DNA of 64,000 nt from Noviherbaspirillum aerium (GCF_008929045.1 NZ_VFAH01000026.1:1-64000), one strand, 5' to 3'; counted from the first letter of the stretch, positions 17,413 through 26,401 are shown. Made by a program: numbers and translations. The notes: generated by a model from the letters alone, not told the origin.

Positions 17413-18336
17413 TTATTTCTTTCCCCCGCCGCCACGCGTAGCATCCCCGTCCGCCACCAGCAATTCCACCAGCTCGCGCGCAAAGCCCGGCAGCGCATCG
17501 AGGTCGCGCACGCAGATGATCAGATTGCGCGTCGCCCAGTCATCGTTCAACCGCAGGATCTTCAAGTCCAGGCTTTTCGCATGGCGTCGCGCGGCGGATT
17601 CGGGCAGGATGCCGATGCCGACATTGGCTTCGATCATCCGGCATACCGAATCGAAATTGCTGACCTGGATGCGCGTCTTGAGCGACTTGCTCATCGGGCC
17701 GGCAGCCTGGTGCACGAAGGAGTGAATGACGCTGCCTTCGTACAGGCCGATGTATTCATATTCCAGCGTATCCGCGAAATGGATGTCGTCGCGCGCCGCC
17801 AGCGGATGGCCGGTCGCGGTGGCCACCACCAGCCTGTCGTTGCGATAGGGAATGACCTGCAGGCCCTCGGTGCGCACGCTGCCGGCCGCCACGCCGATAT
17901 CGGCGATGCCTTCATTGATGGCACGCACCACATCATTGCTCAGATGCTCGCGCAGATCGATGTTGACATCCGGATGGCTGACCAGAAAGCTGCGCAGCAC
18001 GGCCGGCAGGAACTCGGCGGTCGCGGTGGTATTGGCGAAGATGCGCACATGCCCCTTGATGCCTTGCGCATATTCCTGCATGTCGCCGCGCAGGTTTTCC
18101 AGCTGCGCCAGCACCAGCCGCGCATGCTGCAGCAAGGCTTGCCCGGGCGGGCGCAGGGTGATGCCCTGGGTGTCGCGGTTGATCAGCTTGGTGCCGATCG
18201 AATCTTCCAGGTTCTTGATGCGGATGCTTGCCGCCGGCAGGGACATGTGGGCGCGCACCGCCGCCCGCGTCAGGCTGTTCTCTTCGGCGATGTAGACAAA
18301 CAGGCGCAGGTCGGTGAGATCGAAATGGATGGCCAT
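17413..18336 (-). CDS. LysR-family transcriptional regulator
   Basis: The product has 307 residues from ATG 18336; a frame extension to 18399 would be encoded by the tandem repeat and is rejected. The N-terminal winged helix FDLTDLRLFVYIAEENSLTR with AAVRAHMSLPAASIRIKNLE is followed by a periplasmic-binding-like effector domain (ANTTATAEFLPAVLRSFL). It converges on the thioesterase operon and sits downstream of the class III CoA-transferase on the same strand. It probably controls the CoA-transferase and/or one of the flanking operons. Confidence 0.92.
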   Translation of the reverse strand: MAIHFDLTDLRLFVYIAEENSLTRAAVRAHMSLPAASIRIKNLEDSIGTKLINRDTQGITLRPPGQALLQHARLVLAQLENLRGDMQEYAQGIKGHVRIFANTTATAEFLPAVLRSFLVSHPDVNIDLREHLSNDVVRAINEGIADIGVAAGSVRTEGLQVIPYRNDRLVVATATGHPLAARDDIHFADTLEYEYIGLYEGSVIHSFVHQAAGPMSKSLKTRIQVSNFDSVCRMIEANVGIGILPESAARRHAKSLDLKILRLNDDWATRNLIICVRDLDALPGFARELVELLVADGDATRGGGGKK

Positions 18337-18370
18337 GGCAGATGATTGGTTGGGCGGGCTCTGGCATTGT

Positions 18371-18410
18371 ATCGGAAACGCGTTTCCATTCGTTTCCACT
18401 CGTTTCCATT
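18371..18410. promoter_or_regulatory. Palindrome plus three 10-bp repeats upstream of LysR gene (operator candidate)
   Basis: CGTTTCCATT, CGTTTCCACT and CGTTTCCATT lie in exact 10-bp phase at 18381-18410. The first unit completes a perfect 14-bp palindrome GGAAACGCGTTTCC at 18374-18387. The array sits 35-75 bases upstream of the LysR start in the gap after the CoA-transferase stop. One-helical-turn spacing suggests cooperative binding by a regulator on one DNA face. Confidence 0.65.
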
Positions 18411-18429
18411 AGGCAGGCGCCGGTTCGCG

Positions 18430-19617
18430 TTATGACACGGTGCCGTTCGCGTAAAGGAGGTCGATCTCCGCTTCGCTTTTGCCGAGTTCCTGCAAGACGG
18501 CGCGGCCATGCTCGCCGGCATGCGGAGCCTGCAGGAAATCCGGATTGCGGCTGGAGCCGAACAGCGCCGCCGCGCGGGGAAGCCGTACTTCGCCGAGGTC
18601 CGACATGGGATAGCGGGAAACGGTCCGGTTGTGCACCACCTGCGGATCGGCGCACAGCCCGGCGCGGTCGTTGACCCTGCCGACCGGCGCGCCTTCGCGC
18701 ACCAGCGTTTCCACGAATTCCGCCACCTCGCGCTGCAATGCGATCGGTTCGAGGATGGCGCGCAGTTCCCGGTAATGCCGCCGCCGCCCTTCCATGCTGG
18801 CGAAGCGCGCATCCTCGATCAGGTCGGGGCGGCCGAAGCCGCGGCAAAGCGCGGCGAATTCGTCGTTCTGCGGCGTCATCGCGGTGAACCAGCCGTCGCG
18901 GCATTTCCATGGCTTCTGGTTGGCGCCGAACTCGGGCGCGGGCGCGGGCGGGTCTTCAAGGAAACCGTGGTTGTACATCGCTTCCGGCCAGAGAAAGGCG
19001 ACGCTGGCATCCAGCATGGACAGTTCGATCTTTTGTCCCTCGCCTTGCGCATGGGTATGCCGTGCATGCAGTGCCGCGCAGATCGCCTGCGCCGCGGTGA
19101 GCGCCGTCAGCTTGTCGCACAGCAAGGTGGGCAGCAGGCCCGGCTCGCCGCTGGCCGGATCGCCATGCGCATCGGCAAACCCCGATGCCGCCTGGATCAC
19201 ATAGTCGTACACCCGTCCGTGCGCATAAGGGCCGGTCTGGCCGAAGCCGGAGATGGAAAGATAAATCAGCTTCGGGTTGACGAGCTTCATCCGCTCATAG
19301 CCGAGCCCGAGGCGGGCCATGGTTCCCGGCCGAAAATTCTCGACCAGCACATCGGCCTGCGCGATCAGTTCTTCCAGGATGGCGCGCCCGTCGGCGGATT
19401 TCAGGTCCAGCATGATGGAGCGCTTGCCGCGGTTGATGGCCATGAACAGCGCCGAGATATCGCCCTTGGCAGGACCTACCCGGCGGCTCATGTCCCCGCC
19501 CGGCGGTTCCACCTTGATCACATCCGCGCCCTGATCCGCCAGCATGCCGGCGGCCATCGGCCCCGACACGACAGCGGACAGATCGATCACGCGCACTCCG
19601 GCCAATGGTCCATTCAT
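18430..19617 (-). CDS. CaiB/BaiF class III CoA-transferase
   Basis: The product has 395 residues. It has N-terminal LAGVRVIDLSAVVSGPMAAG and the core VENFRPGTMARLGLGYERM. Asp168 in LCDKLTAL aligns with the catalytic Asp of formyl-CoA transferase (Asp169). The racemase His is absent; the equivalent segment is RVYDYVIQA. It therefore looks like a true CoA-transferase, moving CoA between acyl groups (for example succinyl- or acetyl-CoA to the catabolic acid). ATG 19617 has a GAGGAGAC ribosome site. Divergent from the nitronate monooxygenase-led operon. Confidence 0.9.
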   Translation of the reverse strand: MNGPLAGVRVIDLSAVVSGPMAAGMLADQGADVIKVEPPGGDMSRRVGPAKGDISALFMAINRGKRSIMLDLKSADGRAILEELIAQADVLVENFRPGTMARLGLGYERMKLVNPKLIYLSISGFGQTGPYAHGRVYDYVIQAASGFADAHGDPASGEPGLLPTLLCDKLTALTAAQAICAALHARHTHAQGEGQKIELSMLDASVAFLWPEAMYNHGFLEDPPAPAPEFGANQKPWKCRDGWFTAMTPQNDEFAALCRGFGRPDLIEDARFASMEGRRRHYRELRAILEPIALQREVAEFVETLVREGAPVGRVNDRAGLCADPQVVHNRTVSRYPMSDLGEVRLPRAAALFGSSRNPDFLQAPHAGEHGRAVLQELGKSEAEIDLLYANGTVS

Positions 19618-19715
19618 GTTCGCGTCTCCTCATTGTTTGGCTAGCATCTTAGAGAACCGCGCCGCGATTGGAAAGCCGATTGCGGCAGAATTTGCGGCAA
19701 ATCCGGTGCCGCCGG

Positions 19716-19744
19716 CAATTTGAGAATTTTTGCCAATCAAATTG
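19716..19744. promoter_or_regulatory. Inverted repeat in divergent promoter region (operator candidate)
   Basis: CAATTTGA (19716-19723) and TCAAATTG (19737-19744) form a perfect 8-bp inverted repeat with a 13-base spacer. It lies in the 250-base gap between the divergent CoA-transferase (start 19617) and monooxygenase (start 19868) genes, an AT-rich island in GC-rich DNA. The adjacent LysR protein is a possible binder. Confidence 0.5.
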
Positions 19745-19867
19745 GAAAACGCGGCCATTGAGCCCGGCGGCCACAAGCGGCTAACCTCCATTCAACAGCA
19801 CGACAAGTCCGATCCCGCAGATCCATTTGCCGGGATTCCGAGAACAGAGCGTTATGTGAGGAGACCC

Positions 19868-20836
19868 ATGCCACTGCCCAAGGCCCTTGAAGGAAAGCTT
19901 GACCTGCCGGTCATCGCTTCTCCGCTTTTCATCATTTCCAACCCCGAGCTCGTCATTGCCCAGTGCTGCGCCGGCATCGTCGGTTCCTTTCCCGCGCTGA
20001 ACGCCAGGCCGCAGGAAGAGCTTGGCAAATGGATCGTCCGCATCAAGCAAGGCATCGCCGATTTCGAGGCGGCCAATCCCGGCAGGAAGGCGGCGCCGTT
20101 CGCGGTCAACCAGATCGTGCACCAGTCCAACAGCCGGGTGGACGCCGACATGGCGGTCTGCGTCGAGCACAAGGTGCCGGTCATCATCACTTCGCTGCGC
20201 TCGCCGGCGTCCCTGGTCGACCAGGTGCACGGCTACGGCGGCATCGTCCTGCATGACGTGACCAATGTGCGGCATGCGAAAAAAGCGATCGAGGCAGGCG
20301 TGGATGGCCTGATCCTGGTGTGCGCCGGCGCCGGCGGGCATGCCGGCGTGCTCAGCCCGTTTGCGCTCGTCAATGAAATCCGTTCCTTCTACAGCGGCCC
20401 GCTGGCGCTGTCGGGTTCCATCACCAACGGCAGCGGCATCTACGCGGCGCAGGCCATGGGCTGCGATCTGGCCTATATCGGCACGCGCTTCATCGCCACC
20501 GAGGAAGCCAACGCCAGCCAGGAATACAAGGACATGCTGATCGATTCGAGCGCCGCCGACATCGTCTACACGCCTTACTTCACCGGCGTTCCGGGCAACT
20601 ACCTCAAGCCGAGCATCGCCCGGAACGGGCTCGATCCGGACAACCTGCCTTCGGCCGATCCGTCGAAGATGAATTTCGACAATCGCCACAACAAGCCCAA
20701 GTCCTGGAAGGAAATCTGGGGCGCCGGGCAGGGCGTCGGCAACATCAGCGCCGTCGAGCCGGCGGCAACGCTGATCGGCCGCATGAAAGCCGAATACCAG
20801 GAGGCGCGTCAGAGAATGGGCGCGCTGGCGGCATAA
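19868..20836 (+). CDS. Nitronate monooxygenase / 2-nitropropane dioxygenase-like FMN protein
   Basis: The product has 322 residues from ATG 19868, with GAGGAGACCC upstream; the longer frame from 19730 lacks a ribosome site. It is a TIM-barrel FMN protein with LPVIASPLFIISNPELVIA at the N-terminus, the catalytic His motif CAGAGGHAG and the phosphate-binding region ALSGSITNGSGIYAAQAMGC. Family members oxidise propionate 3-nitronate or alkyl nitronates, but many sit in acyl-CoA catabolic operons with unknown roles. First gene of the 19868-26338 operon. Confidence 0.85.
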   Translation: MPLPKALEGKLDLPVIASPLFIISNPELVIAQCCAGIVGSFPALNARPQEELGKWIVRIKQGIADFEAANPGRKAAPFAVNQIVHQSNSRVDADMAVCVEHKVPVIITSLRSPASLVDQVHGYGGIVLHDVTNVRHAKKAIEAGVDGLILVCAGAGGHAGVLSPFALVNEIRSFYSGPLALSGSITNGSGIYAAQAMGCDLAYIGTRFIATEEANASQEYKDMLIDSSAADIVYTPYFTGVPGNYLKPSIARNGLDPDNLPSADPSKMNFDNRHNKPKSWKEIWGAGQGVGNISAVEPAATLIGRMKAEYQEARQRMGALAA

Positions 20837-20888
20837 GCGGGGCTCATGACCCGGGCCGTACCGACAAAAACAATCCGAGGAGACGACA

Positions 20889-21911
20889 ATGAAGATGGCG
20901 ACACAGTGGATGGCCCGCATCGCAGTGACGGCGACAGCGGCGGCAATGGCATCGTTGCTGGCGGCGGCTCCGGCGAGCGCGCAGACGGAAACGGCATCGG
21001 CATCGGCATCGGCATTCCCCAGCAAGCCGCTGAAGATCGTGGTGCCGTATCCGGCCGGCGGGGCGACCGACATGCTGGCCCGGATGATCGGCCAGAAATT
21101 CAATGACATGTGGCGCCAGCCGGCCATCGTCGAAAACAAGCCGGGCGCCAACGGCTGGATAGGCAACGGCATGGTCGCCAAGGCCGCGCCCGACGGCCAC
21201 ACGCTGCTCCTGACGATTTCCACCATCGTCTATGCGCCTTACCTGTATGAAAAGATTCCCTACGATGTGAACAAGGAACTGACGCCGGTCGCCATGCTCA
21301 CCCGCACGCCCAACCTGCTGGTGATTCCCGCATCGGTGCCGGCAAACACGCTGGAGGAGTTCGTGGAACTGGTGCGCAAGAATCCGAAGAAATACAGCTA
21401 CGGCTCCTACGGCCAGGGCTCGACCGCCCATGTCGGCGGCGAAACGCTGAACCGGCAGGCCGGGCTCGACATGGTGCATGTGGCGTACAAGGGCGCGGCG
21501 CCGCTGGTCAATGATTTGCTGGGCGGGCAGATCCCGGCCGGCTTCGTCGATGCCAGCACCATCCGGCCGCATGCGCGCAGCGGCAAGGTGCGCATACTCG
21601 CGGCGAGCGGCACCCAGCGCGTGAGCTACCTGCCGGAGGTGCCGACCTTTGCCGAGCGCGGCTACAAGGGCATGGAACTGGTGGGCTACTTCCTCATGAT
21701 GGCGCCGGCCGGCACGCCCAGGGAAGTCGTCAGGAAGGTATCCGATGCCGCCGCGGCGGTGCTGCGCATCCCCGAGAACAAGGCGCGCATCGAGGAGCTC
21801 GGCATGACGGCGGTAGGCGGCACGCCGGAGGAACTGGCCGCATCGATGAAGTCGGATGCGGAAACCTTTTCCCAGGCGGTCAGGCAGGCCAACATCAAGA
21901 TTGAAAACTGA
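20889..21911 (+). CDS. Bug-family periplasmic substrate-binding protein
   Basis: The product has 340 residues with a Sec signal peptide ending near AAAPASAQT. It has the motifs VVPYPAGGATDMLARMIG, KAAPDGHTLLL, VAYKGAAPLVNDLLGGQIPA and LPEVPTFAERGY. Just after the signal peptide is an Ala-Ser run encoded by a 6-bp repeat (GGCATC, about 20990-21013). It binds an unknown carboxylate in the periplasm. ATG 20889 follows GAGGAGACGACA. Confidence 0.93.
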   Translation: MKMATQWMARIAVTATAAAMASLLAAAPASAQTETASASASAFPSKPLKIVVPYPAGGATDMLARMIGQKFNDMWRQPAIVENKPGANGWIGNGMVAKAAPDGHTLLLTISTIVYAPYLYEKIPYDVNKELTPVAMLTRTPNLLVIPASVPANTLEEFVELVRKNPKKYSYGSYGQGSTAHVGGETLNRQAGLDMVHVAYKGAAPLVNDLLGGQIPAGFVDASTIRPHARSGKVRILAASGTQRVSYLPEVPTFAERGYKGMELVGYFLMMAPAGTPREVVRKVSDAAAAVLRIPENKARIEELGMTAVGGTPEELAASMKSDAETFSQAVRQANIKIEN

Positions 21912-21924
21912 AAACTGAAAACTG
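21903..21924 (+). repeat. 7-bp tandem repeat spanning Bug stop codon
   Basis: GAAAACT is repeated three times in tandem at the junction between the Bug gene stop (21909-21911) and the acyl-CoA dehydrogenase start (21934). It has no evident function. Confidence 0.75.
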
Positions 21925-21933
21925 AGCGGGCCA

Positions 21934-23076
21934 ATGATGGATGACACAAAGCGAGCGCCGTTCCGCGACGATCACGAGGAATTCCGCACCCAGGTCCGGC
22001 GCTTCGTCGAGCGCGAGATCAAGCCGTTTCATGCGGACTGGGAAGACCAAGGCATTGTTCCGCCGTCGCTGTGGCGCCGGGCCGGCGAGGAGGGGCTGCT
22101 CAACTGCATGCTGCCCGAGCCGTACGGACAGGGCGGCGACTTCGGGCATTCCGCCGTGGTGATCGAGGAACTGGCGCGGGTCAATGCCAGCGCGCTCGGC
22201 TTCAGCGTGCATTCCGAAATCGTGTCCCCCTATCTGCATGCCTACGGCACCGAGGAACAGAAGCAGCGCTGGCTGCCGAAGATGGCGCGCGGAGAGATGA
22301 TCGGCGCCATCGCGATGACGGAACCCGGCGCCGGCAGCGACGTCAAGGCGGTGCGCACCACCGCGCGGCGCGAGGGCGATCATTTCATCCTGAACGGACA
22401 GAAGACCTTCATCTCCAACGGCCACAACGCCGGCATCGTTATCGTCGTCGCCAAGACCGATCCCGAACTGGGGGCCAAGGGCATCTCGCTGCTTTGCGTC
22501 GAAGACGGCACGCCCGGCTTCGGCAGGGGCAAGCGCCTGAAGAAGATCGGCCTGCGCGGCCAGGACACGGCGGAACTGTATTTCGAGAACGCCCGCATAC
22601 CCGCGGCCAACCTGCTCGGCGAGGAAAACCGGGGCTTCGCCTACCTGATGCATGAGCTGGCGCAGGAGCGGCTCATCATCGGCGTCAGGGCAGCGGCATC
22701 GATAGAGTCCTTCCTGGAACGCACCATTGCATACACTCGCGGCAGGAAGGCATTCGGGCAATCGGTGTTCGACTACCAGAACACCCGCTTCAAGCTGGCC
22801 GAAGCCAAGGCGCAGCTGACGATGCTGCGCACCTTTGTCGATGACTGCATCGCGCGCCATCTGCGCGGCGAACTGACGCCGGAACGGGCGGCAATGGCCA
22901 AGCTCAACGGCTCGGAAATGCAGAACCGGCTGCTGGACGACTTCCTGCAGCTGCACGGCGGCTACGGCTTCATGTCGGAATACGAGATCGGCGGTGCCTG
23001 GATCGATGCGCGCGTCGGCAGGATTTACGGCGGCAGCAACGAGATCATGAAAGAGATCGTCGCGCGCGGCCTGTAA
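21934..23076 (+). CDS. Acyl-CoA dehydrogenase, long-chain/isovaleryl type
   Basis: The product has 380 residues. The signature AMTEPGAGSDVKAVRTTARR and the C-terminal RIYGGSNEIMKEIVARGL show Gly at the MCAD Glu position. A Glu is at residue 245 in ELAQERLIIG. It is close in design to the protein at 9036, so the two operons may process related bulky or branched acyl-CoAs. It feeds ETF. It lies between a Bug receptor and a thioesterase. Confidence 0.92.
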   Translation: MMDDTKRAPFRDDHEEFRTQVRRFVEREIKPFHADWEDQGIVPPSLWRRAGEEGLLNCMLPEPYGQGGDFGHSAVVIEELARVNASALGFSVHSEIVSPYLHAYGTEEQKQRWLPKMARGEMIGAIAMTEPGAGSDVKAVRTTARREGDHFILNGQKTFISNGHNAGIVIVVAKTDPELGAKGISLLCVEDGTPGFGRGKRLKKIGLRGQDTAELYFENARIPAANLLGEENRGFAYLMHELAQERLIIGVRAAASIESFLERTIAYTRGRKAFGQSVFDYQNTRFKLAEAKAQLTMLRTFVDDCIARHLRGELTPERAAMAKLNGSEMQNRLLDDFLQLHGGYGFMSEYEIGGAWIDARVGRIYGGSNEIMKEIVARGL

Positions 23077-23124
23077 CGGCGGCGCGCGGCAACGCGGACA
23101 CCATTTGAAAAGAGACGAGTGAAG

Positions 23125-23580
23125 ATGAACAGCATAGTCGATAAAGCAAGCATGGAAGTCCTGCATGATCCGGTCAACAGGAATCCCTTCCTCAAGATGC
23201 TGGGGCCGGAACTCGTTGAATCGGCCAGCGGACATTCCTACTTCATCCAGAATGATTACCCGCACATCAGGAACATCTACGGCGTGGCCCACGGCGGCGT
23301 CATCATGGCCCTGTTCGATGCGGCGCTGGCCAGCGCCGCGCTGTCGAGAGTCGAGTTCACCATGGGCATCGTGACGCTCGACATGTCCATCAATTTCATC
23401 GGCCCGGGAGCGGGCAGGCTGCATGTGCGCGGCCACGCGACCGGCGGCGGTTCTTCCGTCTGCTTCTGTGAAGGCGAGATCCATGACGATGCCGGCAAGC
23501 TGGTGGCAAAGGCGATCGGCAGCTTCAAATACCGGCGCAAGAAGCCGGCCGGCAATGATGCGGCTGCGCGATCGGATTAA
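23125..23580 (+). CDS. PaaI-type hotdog thioesterase
   Basis: The product has 151 residues from ATG 23125; GTG 23119 two codons upstream is an alternative. It has the hotdog thioesterase motif YGVAHGGVIMALFDAALASA and the strand DMSINFIGPGAGRLHVRG. It probably hydrolyses acyl-CoA intermediates to protect the CoA pool. It sits between an acyl-CoA dehydrogenase and a ligase gene, mirroring the thioesterase at the end of the first operon. Confidence 0.87.
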   Translation: MNSIVDKASMEVLHDPVNRNPFLKMLGPELVESASGHSYFIQNDYPHIRNIYGVAHGGVIMALFDAALASAALSRVEFTMGIVTLDMSINFIGPGAGRLHVRGHATGGGSSVCFCEGEIHDDAGKLVAKAIGSFKYRRKKPAGNDAAARSD

Positions 23581-23633
23581 GGTCTTTCTCCGCCAGTCCA
23601 CTCCCTGTTTCGACAATGTTGAGAAAGCCTGAC

Positions 23634-25247
23634 ATGACAACGCATGAAACCGCAGACGCCGCAGTGACCACAGTGGCCACAGTGGCCACAGTCGCCGAAC
23701 TTCTCGCGAAAGACTTCGGCACCGTCGCCGACCTGATCCGGCTGCATGCGACGCATCGCCCGGAACATCCCGCCTTCATTCTCGGCGGACGGCAGATAAA
23801 CTATATCGGCCTGGACCGGATGATGGACCGGATCGCGTCGGCGCTGCAGCGCGACGGTCTTGGCGTCGGAGACTGCATTGCGATCTGCGCGGGAACCTCG
23901 ATCGACTACGCGATGCTTTACCTCGGCGCGCTGCGCGCCGGCGTGACGGTTGCGCCGCTGCCGCCGTCGAGCGCGCCGGAAGCCCTTGCCGGCATGATTC
24001 AGGACTCCGATGCGCGGATGCTGTTCATCGACGAGGATGCCGCCGGCGCAATGGCATCTATGCTGCCGCGCCTGGCGGCACGCCGGGTGACGATCGACGG
24101 CAAGGCTGGCGGCGCCTCCCTCCATGCGTGGCTTGCCTCATCTACAGCGGCGCCCGCGACGGCGGCAATCCTGCCCGGAACGGCTTTCAACATCATCTAT
24201 TCATCGGGCACCACCGGCGTGCCGAAAGGCATCGTGCAGCCGTTCTCGCTGCGCTGGGCGCAGCTGCAGCGCTCGGTGGTGCTGGAATACAGCGGCAATG
24301 CCGTCACCCTGCTGTCGACGCCGCTCTATTCCAACACCACGCTGGTCAGCTTCTTCTCCACGCTGGGCATGGGCGGCAGCGTGGTCCTTCTCGAAAAGTT
24401 CGACGCCCGCAGCTATCTCGAACTGGCCGAACGCCACCGGGTAACGCATACGATGCTGGTGCCGGTGCAGTATCAGCGCCTCATGGCGGTGCCCGACTTC
24501 GATCAATACGACCTGTCTTCCTACCGGATGAAGTTCTGCACCAGCGCGCCCTGCAGTGCCGCATTGAAGCAGGACGTGCTGGCGCGCTGGCCGGGCGGGC
24601 TGGTGGAACTGTATGGCATGACCGAGGGCGGCGGCAGCTGCCAGCTGTTCGCGCACCTGCATCCCGGCAAGCTGCATACCGTCGGCACGCCGGCGCCCGG
24701 CAGCGAGTTCAGGGTGATCGACGAGCAGGGCAGGGAACTGCCGGCGGGAGAGACCGGCGAGATCGTCGGCCGCTCGGGCGGCATGATGAGCGGTTATCAC
24801 AAGCAGCCGGAAAAGACGGCCGAGGCGGAATGGCATGATGCCGCCGGAGTGCGCTTCATCCGCACCGGCGATATCGGCCGCTTCGACGCGGAAGGGTTCC
24901 TGACGCTGCTGGACCGCAAGAAGGACATGATCATTTCCGGCGGATTCAATATCTATCCGAGCGATCTGGAGGCCGTGCTGCGGCAACATCCGGCGGTCGA
25001 GGATGTTGCCGTCGCAGGAGTGGCTTCCGAGCGCTGGGGCGAAACGCCGGTGGCGTTCGTCGTGCTTCGCGCGGCGGCGATGGAAGAGGGTTCCCCGCTG
25101 CTGTCGTGGGCCAATGAGCGGCTTGGGAAAATGCAGCGGCTGGCGGCGGTCGAGATCGTTCAGGCGCTGCCGCGCAGCGCCATCGGCAAGGTACTCAAGC
25201 GCGAGCTACGGGACCAATATGCCGGCATGGTGAAGCAGGCGGCCTGA
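23634..25247 (+). CDS. Acyl-CoA synthetase (AMP-forming)
   Basis: The product has 537 residues from ATG 23634 (ATG 23616 also possible). The AMP-binding motif FNIIYSSGTTGVPKGIVQPF is near residue 185. The adenylate motif ELYGMTEGGGSC, the hinge RTGDIGRFDAEGFLTLLDRK and the catalytic-lysine tail LPRSAIGKVLKRELRDQY follow. The N-terminus contains an Ala-Thr-Val repeat from a 9-bp DNA repeat (23662-23697). It activates an acid for the surrounding pathway. Confidence 0.9.
   Translation: MTTHETADAAVTTVATVATVAELLAKDFGTVADLIRLHATHRPEHPAFILGGRQINYIGLDRMMDRIASALQRDGLGVGDCIAICAGTSIDYAMLYLGALRAGVTVAPLPPSSAPEALAGMIQDSDARMLFIDEDAAGAMASMLPRLAARRVTIDGKAGGASLHAWLASSTAAPATAAILPGTAFNIIYSSGTTGVPKGIVQPFSLRWAQLQRSVVLEYSGNAVTLLSTPLYSNTTLVSFFSTLGMGGSVVLLEKFDARSYLELAERHRVTHTMLVPVQYQRLMAVPDFDQYDLSSYRMKFCTSAPCSAALKQDVLARWPGGLVELYGMTEGGGSCQLFAHLHPGKLHTVGTPAPGSEFRVIDEQGRELPAGETGEIVGRSGGMMSGYHKQPEKTAEAEWHDAAGVRFIRTGDIGRFDAEGFLTLLDRKKDMIISGGFNIYPSDLEAVLRQHPAVEDVAVAGVASERWGETPVAFVVLRAAAMEEGSPLLSWANERLGKMQRLAAVEIVQALPRSAIGKVLKRELRDQYAGMVKQAA
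23662..23697 (+). repeat. 9-bp in-frame tandem repeat (CAGTGGCCA) at ligase 5' end
   Basis: Four 9-bp units, CAGTGACCA, CAGTGGCCA, CAGTGGCCA and the diverged CAGTCGCCG, encode a Val-Ala-Thr run just after the start. It resembles in unit length and placement the repeat at 16804-16862, but the unit sequence is unrelated. Confidence 0.85.
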
Positions 25248-25330
25248 ACGCATACCTTTGAAAAAACACTCTGAAATTACCAATACAAAAACGTTCGGCG
25301 CCGCCCGGCGCATCCATTCACAAGGAGACA

Positions 25331-26338
25331 ATGATGCAAGGATTAAGGAAATGCTTTCAATGGCTGCGAAGCGTTAAATCGCAAGCCCTGCGTGGATTTG
25401 TCGCAGGGGCCGCCGCCATGGCGCTGCTTCCCGCGGCTTTCGCGGCCGGTCCGTTCCCGTCGCGGCCGATTGAATTCTGGATTCCCTTTCCGCCCGGCGG
25501 GCCGACCGATGCATCGCTGCGCACGCTGCTCAACGCGGCCAGCAAGGAAATCGGGCAACAGATCATTCCCGTCAACAAGCCGGGCGCGGGCGCCACGCTT
25601 GCCGCCTCGGTGATGGCGCAGTCGGCGGCGCCGGACGGCCATGTCCTGTCCATGGTGGCATCCAACATCTTCCGCATGCCGCATCTGCAGAAGACGCCCT
25701 ATGATCCGCTCAAGGACTTCACTTACATCATGGGACTGACCAACTACCGCTACGGCATCGTCGTGCGCGCCGACGCCAAGTGGAAGAACCTGGAGGAATT
25801 CCTTGCCGATGCCAAGGCCAATCCGCGCAAGATGACCTACGGTTCCGTCGGCATCGCCTCCTCCGGCCATATCGCGATGGAAAAGCTGGCCAAGGCCGCG
25901 GGCGCGTCGATGACGTTCGTGCCCTACAAGGGCGGGGCGGAAGAACTGACCGCGCTGATGGCGGGCGAAGTCGATGCGGTGCTCGATCCCGGCTGGGGAC
26001 AGTATGTGACCAGCGGCAAGCTGCGTCCGCTGGCCATCGTCGGCGAGGCCCGCTTTCCGAGGTTCAAGGACATTCCCACGCTCAAGGAGCTGGGTTATGA
26101 CGTCACCGCCAGTTCCATGGTGGGCATCGTCGGCCCGAAGGGCATGGATCCGAAGGTGGTGAAGACGCTGCATGATGCGTTCAAGAAGGCGACCCAGGAC
26201 CCGGCCTATCAGAAGGCGCTGCAGGTCATCGACCTCGAGGAGGTCTACCTGAGCAGCGAGGACTACACCAGGTTTGCCGGCGAGCAGTATGAACGGGAGA
26301 GGCGTGTTGTGCAGCAGCTCGAGATCAAGCTGAATTGA
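25331..26338 (+). CDS. Bug-family periplasmic substrate-binding protein
   Basis: The product has 335 residues with a long signal peptide ending near PAAFAAGP. Motifs are WIPFPPGGPTDASLRTLL, QSAAPDGHVLSMVA, VPYKGGAEELTALMAGEVDA and FKDIPTLKELGY. The pocket segment LDPGWGQYV differs from the other five Bug proteins here, suggesting another ligand. ATG 25331 follows AAGGAGACA. Last gene before a strong terminator. Confidence 0.92.
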   Translation: MMQGLRKCFQWLRSVKSQALRGFVAGAAAMALLPAAFAAGPFPSRPIEFWIPFPPGGPTDASLRTLLNAASKEIGQQIIPVNKPGAGATLAASVMAQSAAPDGHVLSMVASNIFRMPHLQKTPYDPLKDFTYIMGLTNYRYGIVVRADAKWKNLEEFLADAKANPRKMTYGSVGIASSGHIAMEKLAKAAGASMTFVPYKGGAEELTALMAGEVDAVLDPGWGQYVTSGKLRPLAIVGEARFPRFKDIPTLKELGYDVTASSMVGIVGPKGMDPKVVKTLHDAFKKATQDPAYQKALQVIDLEEVYLSSEDYTRFAGEQYERERRVVQQLEIKLN

Positions 26339-26401
26339 ATGCAGCGGTGTAGCTGACGGCGCGTTGGCATGCTCCATGCGCCGAATTCGTTTGCAGGTAT
26401 C

